From: Maribacter thermophilus
GTDB taxonomy: Bacteria; Bacteroidota; Bacteroidia; Flavobacteriales; Flavobacteriaceae
DNA: 64,000 nt
NCBI RefSeq assembly: GCF_001020565.1
Contig: NZ_LDAS01000001.1
Coordinates: 3,062,520 to 3,126,519, forward strand
Direction of reading: 5' to 3'
Shown piece after piece: positions 28,962 through 36,207 of this stretch. The position numbers were made by a program, and so were the translations under genes. The notes beneath the pieces were generated by a model. The model was not told the DNA's origin, did no database searches, and saw nothing but the letters and a program-made list of their open reading frames with translations. The number at the start of each line of letters is the position of its first letter. The stretch's first letter is position 1.

Positions 28962-29607
28962 TAATCATATTATTTATAAAGCCGAAAACATTGTAACTGG
29001 TGAAATCTACATAGGGGCAACATCGAAATCTATTGAGGAACGTAAGAATGACCATATTCAAAAGGCGCGTAATGATACTGGAAGCTATTTTCAAGAATCT
29101 ATAGCTACTTATGGAGTGGGGTCATTTGAGTGGACTAAAATAGACACCGCTATGAATCTTGATGAATTAGCTAAAAAAGAAAAAACTTATATTTTAAAAT
29201 ATGATTGTTTCCAAAATGGCTACAATTCTGACAGTGGTGGTGGTATGGCCAAAACGGTTTATCAGTTTGATATTCTAACTGGCAAATTGATAAATTCCTT
29301 TAAAAACCTAAAAAGTGCAGCTAGTGCAGTTAATGCGGGTATTACTACCATAAGTAATGCATGTTTGAACTACACTAAAACAGCAAAAGGTTTTTATTGG
29401 AGTTATTGCAAGGAAGATGTATACAGTGGTGATTTTGATAAAAGAAAAAAGAAAGTTTTTCAGTACTCATTAGATTTAGATTTGATTGCAGAATTTAAAT
29501 CTGTTTCTGAAGCATCTCGGATTACAGGAAATTCAAAAACTTGTATTTCAAGATGTTGTAGGGGTGAGAGAGAACAATCGGGTGGGTTTCTTTGGAAATA
29601 CACCTAA
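28954..29607 (+). CDS. GIY-YIG endonuclease with NUMOD1 DNA-binding repeats
   Basis: 217 residues. N-terminal GIY-YIG nuclease ('IIYKAENIVTGEIYIGATSKSIEERKNDH', then 'YGVGSFEWTKID', 'EKTYILKYDCFQNGYNSDSGG'). Two NUMOD1-type modules follow: 'VYQFDILTGKLINSFKNLKSAASAVN...' and 'VFQYSLDLDLIAEFKSVSEASRITG...'. This is a free-standing homing-endonuclease architecture. It overlaps the RepA-like gene by 8 bp and is followed by a strong terminator. Confidence 0.88.
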   Translation: MNSNHIIYKAENIVTGEIYIGATSKSIEERKNDHIQKARNDTGSYFQESIATYGVGSFEWTKIDTAMNLDELAKKEKTYILKYDCFQNGYNSDSGGGMAKTVYQFDILTGKLINSFKNLKSAASAVNAGITTISNACLNYTKTAKGFYWSYCKEDVYSGDFDKRKKKVFQYSLDLDLIAEFKSVSEASRITGNSKTCISRCCRGEREQSGGFLWKYT

Positions 29608-29614
29608 AATTAGA

Positions 29615-29644
29615 GGGCGACAGTGATGTTGCCCTTTTTTTTTT
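29615..29644 (+). terminator. Rho-independent terminator
   Basis: GGGCGACA-GTGA-TGTTGCCC stem-loop followed by ten T. A near copy with two changed bases occurs at 30529-30557, on the other side of the lipoprotein gene. Confidence 0.85.
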
Positions 29645-29647
29645 GCC

Positions 29648-29663
29648 TTACGGAAAACCGTAA
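29648..29663 (+). promoter_or_regulatory. Palindromic operator-like site TTACGG-N4-CCGTAA
   Basis: TTACGGAAAACCGTAA lies 66 bp upstream of the lipoprotein start codon. The identical 16-mer occurs at 37232-37247, about 97 bp upstream of another secreted-protein gene. This suggests a shared transcription factor; which one is unknown. Confidence 0.55.
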
Positions 29664-29729
29664 AACACAATGATTCTTCTGTTCTAAATTGCGACCAATA
29701 ATAAATCTTACAAACCAAAAACCTTAATT

Positions 29730-30491
29730 ATGAGTTTTAAAAAGCAACTGATTTTATTGTCATTGATTACTGTATTCAACTATAGTTGTGATAAATCTAC
29801 CTCAGATGAATTTGAAGAGGTGAACGGAAATGTTGAAACTAGATTATTGAGCGCTATTTCTGTAGTTTCCGCACAAGATTCAGATGAAAATAGCAATGTT
29901 CTTTTTCTTTATGATGGCGATAATAAACTTACCACGGTTACCGATGGCAACGAGACCAGTATTTTTACCTATGAGAACGGAGAGTTAGCAAATATTACCG
30001 GTGGCAGTGACAATGTATCCATAGAAGAATTATATCATTCACCGTATGATGCTTTTGAGTACGGTGAAGTGTTGGAATATGATGATAACGGAAACCCCTA
30101 TAAACTACAATTTATAGAAGAAAAGTATAATTATGAAACACGGGATATGGAACCATATTATTATACGGCACAAGTGACCTATGATGACAAACCAAACTTA
30201 TTTTACAAGACCGCGGAAGCAGGTGGCTTAATAGAGGTAATGGATGGTGTTCGCTTTAATTTTAACATAGCACCTCAATCTCAGGATATAGTAAAGGCAA
30301 AGGCTTTATTCCCCAATAACAACCCATCACAGATTATTTATAAGAATGAAGAAGGGGAAGTAGAATATGTTGTGAACATAAGCTATGTGTATGACGGGGA
30401 CTACCCTACTTCGGCTACCGTTACTTCGGCATATACAGATGGTGGAGACACCTATGTTTACACGGTTGCTTTTTCTTATATAAGTAATTAG
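29730..30491 (+). CDS. Lipoprotein of unknown function
   Basis: 253 residues with an SPII signal and lipobox 'FNYSC' (Cys20). The mature part has RHS/YD-like short repeats ('LFLYDGDNKLTTVTDGNETSIFTYENGELANITG', then 'VLEYDDNGNPYKLQF') typical of Bacteroidota DUF4595-like lipoproteins. Its GC and codon use look closer to the chromosome than to the surrounding element. It is flanked by near-identical terminators, so it looks like an inserted cassette. Confidence 0.75.
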   Translation: MSFKKQLILLSLITVFNYSCDKSTSDEFEEVNGNVETRLLSAISVVSAQDSDENSNVLFLYDGDNKLTTVTDGNETSIFTYENGELANITGGSDNVSIEELYHSPYDAFEYGEVLEYDDNGNPYKLQFIEEKYNYETRDMEPYYYTAQVTYDDKPNLFYKTAEAGGLIEVMDGVRFNFNIAPQSQDIVKAKALFPNNNPSQIIYKNEEGEVEYVVNISYVYDGDYPTSATVTSAYTDGGDTYVYTVAFSYISN

Positions 30492-30528
30492 AGAGGGCGT
30501 TGTTTTCTTTAATTATATAATAACTTAA

Positions 30529-30557
30529 AAAGGGCGACAGAAATGTTGCCCTTTTTT
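30529..30557 (+). terminator. Rho-independent terminator (near copy of 29615-29644)
   Basis: GGGCGACA-GAAA-TGTTGCCC stem-loop followed by six T, after the lipoprotein gene. Confidence 0.85.
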
Positions 30558-30657
30558 CATTTATGCTCATATTTTTTATTTCAAACTTTTCATTGTATTT
30601 AACCACAGGTTATTAATTTGTATTTTTGGCTCCAATTAATTAATTATTGTAATATAA

Positions 30658-31215
30658 ATGAGAGATTTTATTACCCATGTGCTATCATCCAGAGAAAATT
30701 ACACTAATATTTATATAAGTTACACGGATATTAAGAAAATTGAAAAAGCCGTAATGACCACTTTAAATCTAACGAATTTAAAAGACCTCAGAGATAAATT
30801 TGAGGGTCTTAAATTTTATGATTCTTTTACCCTAAAATCTTTTGGTGTCATCGCACTAGGTAATCTGTTAAAAATAGATTTAGTAAATTGGGATGAGATT
30901 GAACCCAGGAATTATGAAGCAATTGTCAGTATAGAGGGCAAATTAATTGATGTTATTAATTTCGAATATGGGGAATTTCCTGTCATTGATAAGAAAAGTT
31001 CAAAGCCTGCAATATTTGCTTGTAAAAGGGACAAACAGAATATTTGGATATGTGGTTATGCTAGTATTGAAATATTAGATAATAATCAAGATGATAAATA
31101 CATTAAAGGGGTTATGACGCGAAACATTGAATCAAAAACAACTTTTACAGGATTTAATAAATTAAAATATTTCAGTAACATTGAAGAACTCAAGGAACTA
31201 ATTGTTGAAAATTAG
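30658..31215 (+). CDS. Hypothetical protein upstream of the cytosine methyltransferase
   Basis: 185 residues, ATG start, no signal or membrane segment. 'LINFEYGEFPVI'-type beta strands and 'KPAIFACKRDKQNIWICGYASIEIL' suggest an alpha/beta protein. Family not recognised. It ends 39 bp before the methyltransferase on the same strand and is probably co-transcribed with it, so it may belong to the restriction module. Confidence 0.6.
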   Translation: MRDFITHVLSSRENYTNIYISYTDIKKIEKAVMTTLNLTNLKDLRDKFEGLKFYDSFTLKSFGVIALGNLLKIDLVNWDEIEPRNYEAIVSIEGKLIDVINFEYGEFPVIDKKSSKPAIFACKRDKQNIWICGYASIEILDNNQDDKYIKGVMTRNIESKTTFTGFNKLKYFSNIEELKELIVEN

Positions 31216-31254
31216 TTTTCCGATAGTACGCAATTCCAGTATTTATTATATAAA

Positions 31255-32259
31255 ATGAAAAAGGAAAAATTTACCGTAGGCAGTCTTTATGCTGGTGTTG
31301 GAGGGATTTGTTTAGGATTTAAACAAGCCGGTTTTGAAATGGAATGGGCCAACGAGTATGACAAGAATGCCTGCATTACATATAGGGAAAACTTTGACCA
31401 TCATCTTTTAGAAGGTGACGTAATGGATGTTGATATTTCTGAATTGAATAAAGTGGACGTATTAACCGCGGGTTTTCCGTGTCAACCTTTTTCCGTTGCT
31501 GGTTATAGAAAAGGGTTCGATGACAATAGAGGAAATCATTTTTTTAGAATACTCGATTTTATTGATGAAATAAGGCCCAAGGTTGTTTTTCTTGAAAACG
31601 TAAAGAATCTGGTGGGTCACGATAATGGAAACACGTTTAAAGTTATACATAATGAACTGGATAAAAGAAAATACACATTCAATCAAGAAATACTGAACAC
31701 CAAGGATTTCGGAAATATCCCCCACAATAGGGAAAGAATCTTTATAGTTGCTTTCGACAAACTTTATTTAGAGAGGGAAATTTCCTCATTTGAATTTCCT
31801 AAAAAGGAAAAACTTACAAAGACTATCGAAGACTTGCTTATTAAGGAAAAGGTTGATGAATACTTCTACTATGGCCCTGATAAGTATATGTATGAAATGC
31901 TACAAAAAAGCATGACAAGGGAAGATACTGTATACCAATTTCGTCGACAATATGTTAGAGAGAATAAGTCGAATGTGTGTCCTACCCTAACTGCAAATAT
32001 GGGCACTGGTGGACATAATGTGCCACTTGTTAAAACACGATACGGATTTAGGAAATTAACCCCAAGGGAATGTTTTAGATTTCAAGGTTTTCCAGAAGAT
32101 TTTAAATTACCGAAGTTAGCCAATTCGCATTTGTATAAACAATCTGGAAATTCGGTCAGCGTACCCGTGGTAAGGGGTGTTGCTCGTAATATAATGTCAG
32201 TTCTAAGATGTGTGGAACAAGAAAAAAAAGAACAAGAATCCCTAAAAAAAATAGCTTAA
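31255..32259 (+). CDS. DNA (cytosine-5) methyltransferase
   Basis: 334 residues. C5-MTase motifs in order: I 'SLYAGVGGICLGFKQAGF', IV 'TAGFPCQPFSVAG' (catalytic Cys76), VI 'FLENVKNL', VIII 'GNIPHNRERIFIVAF', IX-X '...RKLTPRECFRFQGFPEDF...YKQSGNSVSVPVV'. The target-recognition region between VIII and IX is short. It should protect DNA from the nuclease genes transcribed towards it from the other strand. Confidence 0.95.
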   Translation: MKKEKFTVGSLYAGVGGICLGFKQAGFEMEWANEYDKNACITYRENFDHHLLEGDVMDVDISELNKVDVLTAGFPCQPFSVAGYRKGFDDNRGNHFFRILDFIDEIRPKVVFLENVKNLVGHDNGNTFKVIHNELDKRKYTFNQEILNTKDFGNIPHNRERIFIVAFDKLYLEREISSFEFPKKEKLTKTIEDLLIKEKVDEYFYYGPDKYMYEMLQKSMTREDTVYQFRRQYVRENKSNVCPTLTANMGTGGHNVPLVKTRYGFRKLTPRECFRFQGFPEDFKLPKLANSHLYKQSGNSVSVPVVRGVARNIMSVLRCVEQEKKEQESLKKIA

Positions 32260-32271
32260 AAGTATTTTTTT

Positions 32272-32304
32272 ATTCAAGGCGACTCTTACAAGTCACCTTT
32301 TTCT
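32272..32304 (+). terminator. Probable terminator after the methyltransferase gene
   Basis: AAGGCGACT-CTTAC-AAGTCACCTT imperfect stem followed by a T-rich stretch. It sits where convergent transcription from the decayed nuclease side would meet. Confidence 0.6.
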
Positions 32305-32457
32305 ATTTTATAGTAATTGGATAAGCTCGAGAAGTAATTATTATTGAAAACTATTTCAATATAGAAATTTCCTAAAGTATCAAAAACTTAATACTTAAAC
32401 TTTCCAGAACATTTCAAAATATTCAATCGAATTATTTTGAATATACCTGGTTTGTCA

Positions 32458-32900
32458 TTAAGTAAAAGGACACATTATCACCCATATTTTTTTATCAGGA
32501 TAAAGATTATATTCTATTGAGCCAATAACAGCGGTTTTATTATTAAAAATATTGTGTCTTGATTGTCTATTAATCTATCGAAGTCAACATCATGGACAGG
32601 TAAATGGAAGGCATTACTTATCGGTTTTTCAATCCCCTTTTCAATATGTGACTGGTATAGAAGTAGTTTTAGAATGTCCTTGTAACGTGTTACACTGTAA
32701 GGCCTTCTTTAAATTTCAAAGAATAATATTTTGCGTCAAAAAGGAAGAATTTACATGATTCGGAATCTTCACTAGTAATATCTGGTATGAATGTACCTCC
32801 CGATGTAAATGTTTTATCAAATATATTCCATCTTCCCATCAAAATAAGTTGAATCCCAGTATTCTAGATTCTTTGGTGCTATATAAGAATTATAACTCTT
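32458..32900 (-). pseudogene. Decayed PD-(D/E)xK restriction endonuclease (LlaJI-like)
   Basis: Minus-strand conceptual fragments in consecutive frames: 'LEYWDSTYFDGKMEYI', 'FDKTFTSGGTFIPDITSEDS', 'FFLFDAKYYSLKFKEGLTV', 'TRYKDILKLLLYQSHIEKG', 'ISNAFHLPVHDVDF', 'NKTAVIGSIEYNLYPDKKIWVIM'. The PD...DAKYY pair is a PD-(D/E)xK nuclease site. The following KDI-K-LYQ and NAFHLP blocks resemble LlaJI-type restriction enzymes as I remember them. At least three frameshifts or stops break it. It lies directly downstream of two other nuclease-like genes. Confidence 0.65.
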
Positions 32901-32955
32901 TTTAAAGTTTTATGATTTATAAAACCACTCAATAAATGCGTACATTAACTGTTCC

Positions 32956-34149
32956 TTATACATGATTTATTGCTTTGTCTAAGAAATTTTCATATTCATC
33001 CAATTGGGCAAAATCAATTAAAAATTCCGCATTCGTTATTTTTGTAATTTTTACTGAATCATAGCCAACATTTTTTAATTTGCTGTATGTCAACAATTCT
33101 CTTGGCTGAAGATTCAGGACTTTTCTTAACATCCAATCAGCCATTGCATTATTAGGGTTTGTCATTAAAGCCTTATCACCAGCTTGGCAAACTTTTGCGT
33201 TTAGAGCTTCACCACTCGGAACTTTTAGTGTAAAAACAACATTACTTTTTGGTAAAAAGCCTGGTGCTAATTCATGAATTATTTTAGGGATAGCTATATA
33301 AACTTCTCCTGGATCTCTATCTCTACCTCCTGCATTCCACTGATTCAATTGACTCTTTAAAGGAACAATAGGCTCCTTGTTTTTATTTTTAGCATTTGGA
33401 GAGTATAAAGGCAAGATTACATAATCTTTACCCGGGATAAGTTCTTCATCTTCTAATAATGTCAAATTAGATACCCGCAAATTATCTGTTAGTAGTTCAA
33501 CCTTTTTAGATGTTAAATCTAACAGTGCTTCAATGGGCTCATCTATAATTTCGACATCAATTTCAATACAATCTTCTGGCACTACAAAGCGTTTCATTAA
33601 AACACTTTTAGAAAAATTGAAATTATATTCATTATTTAAATCTTTAAATTTTAAAGAACTTTTATTTTCACTTATAATTTCAATGGATGCTTTGTCAATT
33701 AAATCATAACCAACTTCAAATATTTTGATCACTCCTTTATCTCGTCCCACAATATGATAAATCCGTTTATCAATTCCATATGCTCTATCCGCAAATGATA
33801 TTCTTTCATTCCGATAATCTGAAAGGCGGTTAGCTAGTTCAAGGCCCTTAAGGTTTCTTAATTCTATACTCAATGAATTGAACTCAGCAACTTTTTCAAT
33901 TTTAGAGTTTCCAGACAATATAAATGTTTTGATCCCAATGCCAAAGCCACTTATAACAGCATCGTAGGCGACATCAGCCCTAGCCAAATTTTTAGCATCA
34001 AAAGCCTTACAAAAGGCATTCTCAGCAACTCTATATTGAATAAAAGGTTTGTCAGATGAACTATAAAGATTAGAAAATGCTCCAATTGCTCTTAAATAAC
34101 TACAGTATTGATCAATATCTTTTTTTGACCTTGTTTTTAAAAAACTCAT
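32956..34149 (-). CDS. Putative restriction endonuclease subunit with NgoFVII-like C-terminal domain
   Basis: 397 residues. The N-terminal block 'QYRVAENAFCKAFDAKNLARADVAYDAVISGFGIGIKTFIL' carries Asp and Ile-x-Lys residues that could form a PD-(D/E)xK site. The C-terminal block ('GGRDRDPGEVYIAIPKIIHELAPGFLPKSNVVFTLKVP...GEALNAKVCQAGDKALMTNPN...MADWMLRKVLNL...LLTYSKLKNVGYDSVKI') resembles the NgoFVII/B3-type DNA-recognition domain. The start codon follows the upstream stop with no gap (TAA-ATG), so the two are tightly coupled. Assignment is by motif memory only. Confidence 0.65.
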   Translation of the reverse strand: MSFLKTRSKKDIDQYCSYLRAIGAFSNLYSSSDKPFIQYRVAENAFCKAFDAKNLARADVAYDAVISGFGIGIKTFILSGNSKIEKVAEFNSLSIELRNLKGLELANRLSDYRNERISFADRAYGIDKRIYHIVGRDKGVIKIFEVGYDLIDKASIEIISENKSSLKFKDLNNEYNFNFSKSVLMKRFVVPEDCIEIDVEIIDEPIEALLDLTSKKVELLTDNLRVSNLTLLEDEELIPGKDYVILPLYSPNAKNKNKEPIVPLKSQLNQWNAGGRDRDPGEVYIAIPKIIHELAPGFLPKSNVVFTLKVPSGEALNAKVCQAGDKALMTNPNNAMADWMLRKVLNLQPRELLTYSKLKNVGYDSVKITKITNAEFLIDFAQLDEYENFLDKAINHV

Positions 34150-34887
34150 TTATTTTAACAAAGGAATTAATTCTTCGATTTCTTTTAAATCACCTGATTG
34201 TATATAATAGTTCTCAGCATCCATTGATATTCTGCCATTTAATAAGCTATTTTGAGGAAGAATATGTCCTTTGTCAATGATTTCAACGAAATCAGTATTT
34301 GTAATAAAGCCACATATATCAGCGGAAAAAAGTTGATTTAAAACGATCTCTTTTAATGCTTGCAAAGCAATAGTGTCTGAAAAAAATATTCTTTTTTGCT
34401 TAAAGACTTTTTTTATATCTGGTTTTAATCTTACTAATAATGTAAAATCATAAATACAATTATTGGGTAGATACATGCCATTTCTAGACCAATCATTAGT
34501 TTCTAGAAGTAACAAGTTTGAAAAAAAGGCAGCTGACTTTATGCTTATTTTAAAGCCTTTATAGGTTAGATCAGTGTCGTCCCAGAGCCCTAATTTCCAT
34601 GTCTCTAAATCAGGTTCATTTGTAAATATCCCATTTTCTTTCAGGTATTTGTAAACAACAAATTCAGCAAGTTTTCCTTGAAAAGTATTACAGAACAATT
34701 CACCATTTCTCCTTGAGTATTGGCCACCTGTTCGATAACCACGGTGTTCACCTTTCTTGCCAAATGTCATTTGATATGCAAATTCAAAAACTTTTGTAAT
34801 GGTCCCTCGTGAAATTTGCCTTGGCTTGAAAACTCGTTTATTGTTTATTATATAACTATTCCCGTTTTGATTTAGTTTTTTAAACAT
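34150..34887 (-). CDS. Putative type II restriction endonuclease (PD-(D/E)xK fold)
   Basis: 245 residues. Catalytic-type layout 'GKLAEFVVYKYLKENG', 'WDDTDLTYKGFKISIKSAA': Glu, Asp and SxK/IxIK in the classic spacing, on strands flanking the central sheet. It lies between a controller-like XRE gene and the NgoFVII-like gene in one operon. It is convergent with the C5 methyltransferase. Recognition site unknown. Confidence 0.7.
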   Translation of the reverse strand: MFKKLNQNGNSYIINNKRVFKPRQISRGTITKVFEFAYQMTFGKKGEHRGYRTGGQYSRRNGELFCNTFQGKLAEFVVYKYLKENGIFTNEPDLETWKLGLWDDTDLTYKGFKISIKSAAFFSNLLLLETNDWSRNGMYLPNNCIYDFTLLVRLKPDIKKVFKQKRIFFSDTIALQALKEIVLNQLFSADICGFITNTDFVEIIDKGHILPQNSLLNGRISMDAENYYIQSGDLKEIEELIPLLK

Positions 34888-34926
34888 TATATAGAGATTC
34901 TAGTTTTATTGGTATTGATTTATCAA

Positions 34927-35139
34927 CTAAAAAAGTTCTGCGATTTTAACTTCTAAGGCTTTTGCAATTTTTTCAATATTTATTAGTGTTATATTTTTTT
35001 CTGCTCTTTCTATCATACCAATGTAAGTCCTATGTAAATCAGCTCTAAACGCAAGCTCTTCTTGGGAGATTCCTTTCCTTTTTCGCAACATGCGTACTTT
35101 TTCACCAAATTTCTTAAGTATTTCAGGCGCTAAATCCAT
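34927..35139 (-). CDS. XRE-family controller-like (C protein) regulator
   Basis: 70 residues from ATG 35139 ('MDLAPEILKKFGEKVRMLRKRKG'); a TTG at 35148 would add 3 residues. It is almost entirely one HTH_3 domain: 'ISQEELAFRADLHRTYIGMIERAEKNITLINIEKIAKAL'. The size and the RTYIGxIERxEKNxTL pattern are those of restriction-modification controller proteins. It heads the nuclease operon and is preceded by symmetric operators. Confidence 0.9.
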   Translation of the reverse strand: MDLAPEILKKFGEKVRMLRKRKGISQEELAFRADLHRTYIGMIERAEKNITLINIEKIAKALEVKIAELF

Positions 35140-35165
35140 AAAAATCAATTAACAAATAAAGCTAC

Positions 35166-35226
35166 CTATAGTATGCAAATTGTACTACATACTATAGTTA
35201 GCATAATCATGCAGTGCGTACTATAG
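35166..35226 (-). promoter_or_regulatory. C-box-like operator array upstream of the controller gene
   Basis: CTATAGTATG (35166-35175) and CATACTATAG (35188-35197) form a perfect 10-bp inverted repeat. A third related half-site CGTACTATAG lies at 35217-35226. They sit 27-87 bp upstream of the XRE start, where C proteins bind to time restriction after methylation. Confidence 0.75.
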
Positions 35227-35894
35227 CTTTATGTTATTATTTTAAATAATCTTAATATTTATATGGTAAGAATCTCAAGAGGCGCCTTAAATACCATGGA
35301 AAAAAGGATTTAAATAAAAAAGAAAATATGGAATATTAAGATTTGGAAAATGATTTACCGAGCTTGTTCTGTCCTATGTAATACTTATCGAAACATATTT
35401 ATTTAAAACCTTGAATGTCAGTATTTATTATGGTTATTACTAAATTCAGAATCTATTTTATATGTTAGGCTTTTTATACAATTCTCTATAATAGGTATAG
35501 GACCTTTTCCATATTGTTTTTAAAATACAAGGGCATTGAGATAATATGACCTGCTTGTGCATGAACACGAACTATATCAATCTCTATCACTATATTGTAA
35601 ATTTCAATTAATGTAATCTTTGGCTCTTTATTATATTTATATAATTAATGAGATATAGTGTGAAGTACAAATAAAACTGATTAAAGCACCATTACTGTGG
35701 AATAAATCTTATTTTAAATTGGAGCCAAAAGATTATTGTGTTTCAATTTCAGTTGAAGGTTAATAATAGTGTTTTTAGGATTATAAGGTTGTAATGGTAA
35801 TTTCAAATATCAAAGAAATAAAAAATAAGGCATACAATTCGGATACCTATTAAGTTAACTAGTTTGCAAAAGGTTGGATATTAACAAATTGGTT
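35227..35894. other. AT-rich gene-free right end of the element
   Basis: About 670 bases with no intact gene. On the minus strand, 'EPKITLIEIYNIVIEIDIVRVHAQAGHIISMPLYFKNNMEKVLYLL' can be read in pieces around 35480-35630 without a start. It may be a gene remnant, possibly repressor-like. No RNA gene recognised. Confidence 0.4.
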
Positions 35895-35922
35895 TCCATG
35901 GTTCGAGCCCATGTGGGACCAC
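35895..35922 (+). repeat. attR-type core repeat
   Basis: Identical over 28 bp to 19920-19947 in the tRNA gene. Upstream sequence lacks the rest of the tRNA. This is the right boundary of the element. Confidence 0.92.
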
Positions 35923-35931
35923 ATCAAGCAG

Positions 35932-35958
35932 AAAACCCACGCCTATGGTGTGGGTTTT
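35932..35958 (+). terminator. Displaced native terminator of the CAT tRNA
   Basis: AAAACCCAC...GTGGGTTTT stem followed by a T tract, 10 bp after attR. In an uninterrupted chromosome it would follow the tRNA immediately. Confidence 0.8.
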
Positions 35959-35967
35959 TCATTTTTA

Positions 35968-36048
35968 GGTAGTAAGCCGAGCTTGCTCGGGCTTCTACCC
36001 CGAAATGAAAAAGAACGATTCACGCTAGCGTAGCGTGGTTTTCTATTT
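35968..36048. repeat. Cluster of small palindromes beyond attR
   Basis: CCGAGC-TT-GCTCGG (near 35977-35990) and CACGCTA-GCG-TAGCGTG (near 36021-36038) lie in a non-coding stretch. They resemble short REP-like hairpins. Confidence 0.45.
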
Positions 36049-36094
36049 GCAGGAGCGGGCACTACTGGTCCACGAGCACAGCGAGCTAACCTAG

Positions 36095-36207
36095 GTGGGA
36101 CTACCTCTATAAAAATTTAATTCAATCGTTTAGGTTGCTTTTTTTGTTTAAGCCCTATAAAGACTGCACTAGTTGCATTTAGTGTATTTATAACAAAAGT
36201 CAACCTG
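36095..36207 (+). repeat. Decayed left end of a second related element
   Basis: From GTGGGACTACC onward about 113 bp align with 19940-20060 (tRNA end plus element left end), including TCTATAAAAAT, a degraded terminator stem, GTTTAAGCCCTATAAAGACTGCAC in two blocks and the GCATTTAGTGTATTTATAAC stretch. Identity is high but imperfect. The similarity stops at the stop codon of the TonB-like gene. No second integrase is present. Confidence 0.8.

Larger units (their letters stand above)
19920..35922 (+). mobile_element. 16-kb integrative element inserted in the CAT tRNA
   Basis: Bounded by 28-bp direct repeats of the tRNA 3' end, with a tyrosine integrase next to the intact tRNA. The interior is clearly more AT-rich than the flanks. 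It carries replication or recombination-type genes (Sak4-like ATPase, DUF3871-like, RepA-like ATPase), a NUMOD/GIY-YIG endonuclease, an R-M module and several decayed genes. I see no relaxase, type IV coupling protein or conjugation genes, and no capsid or packaging genes. It is probably a mobilizable or satellite-type element, not a self-transmissible ICE or complete prophage. Confidence 0.85.

Noticed and set aside
32552-32758. 68-codon plus-strand open frame
   Set aside because: It is antisense to the frameshifted nuclease relic, whose reading fits a known catalytic pattern. The plus frame has no support.
20000-36000. Complete prophage
   Set aside because: No terminase, portal, capsid, tail or lysis genes are visible. 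Only replication and recombination-type genes are present.
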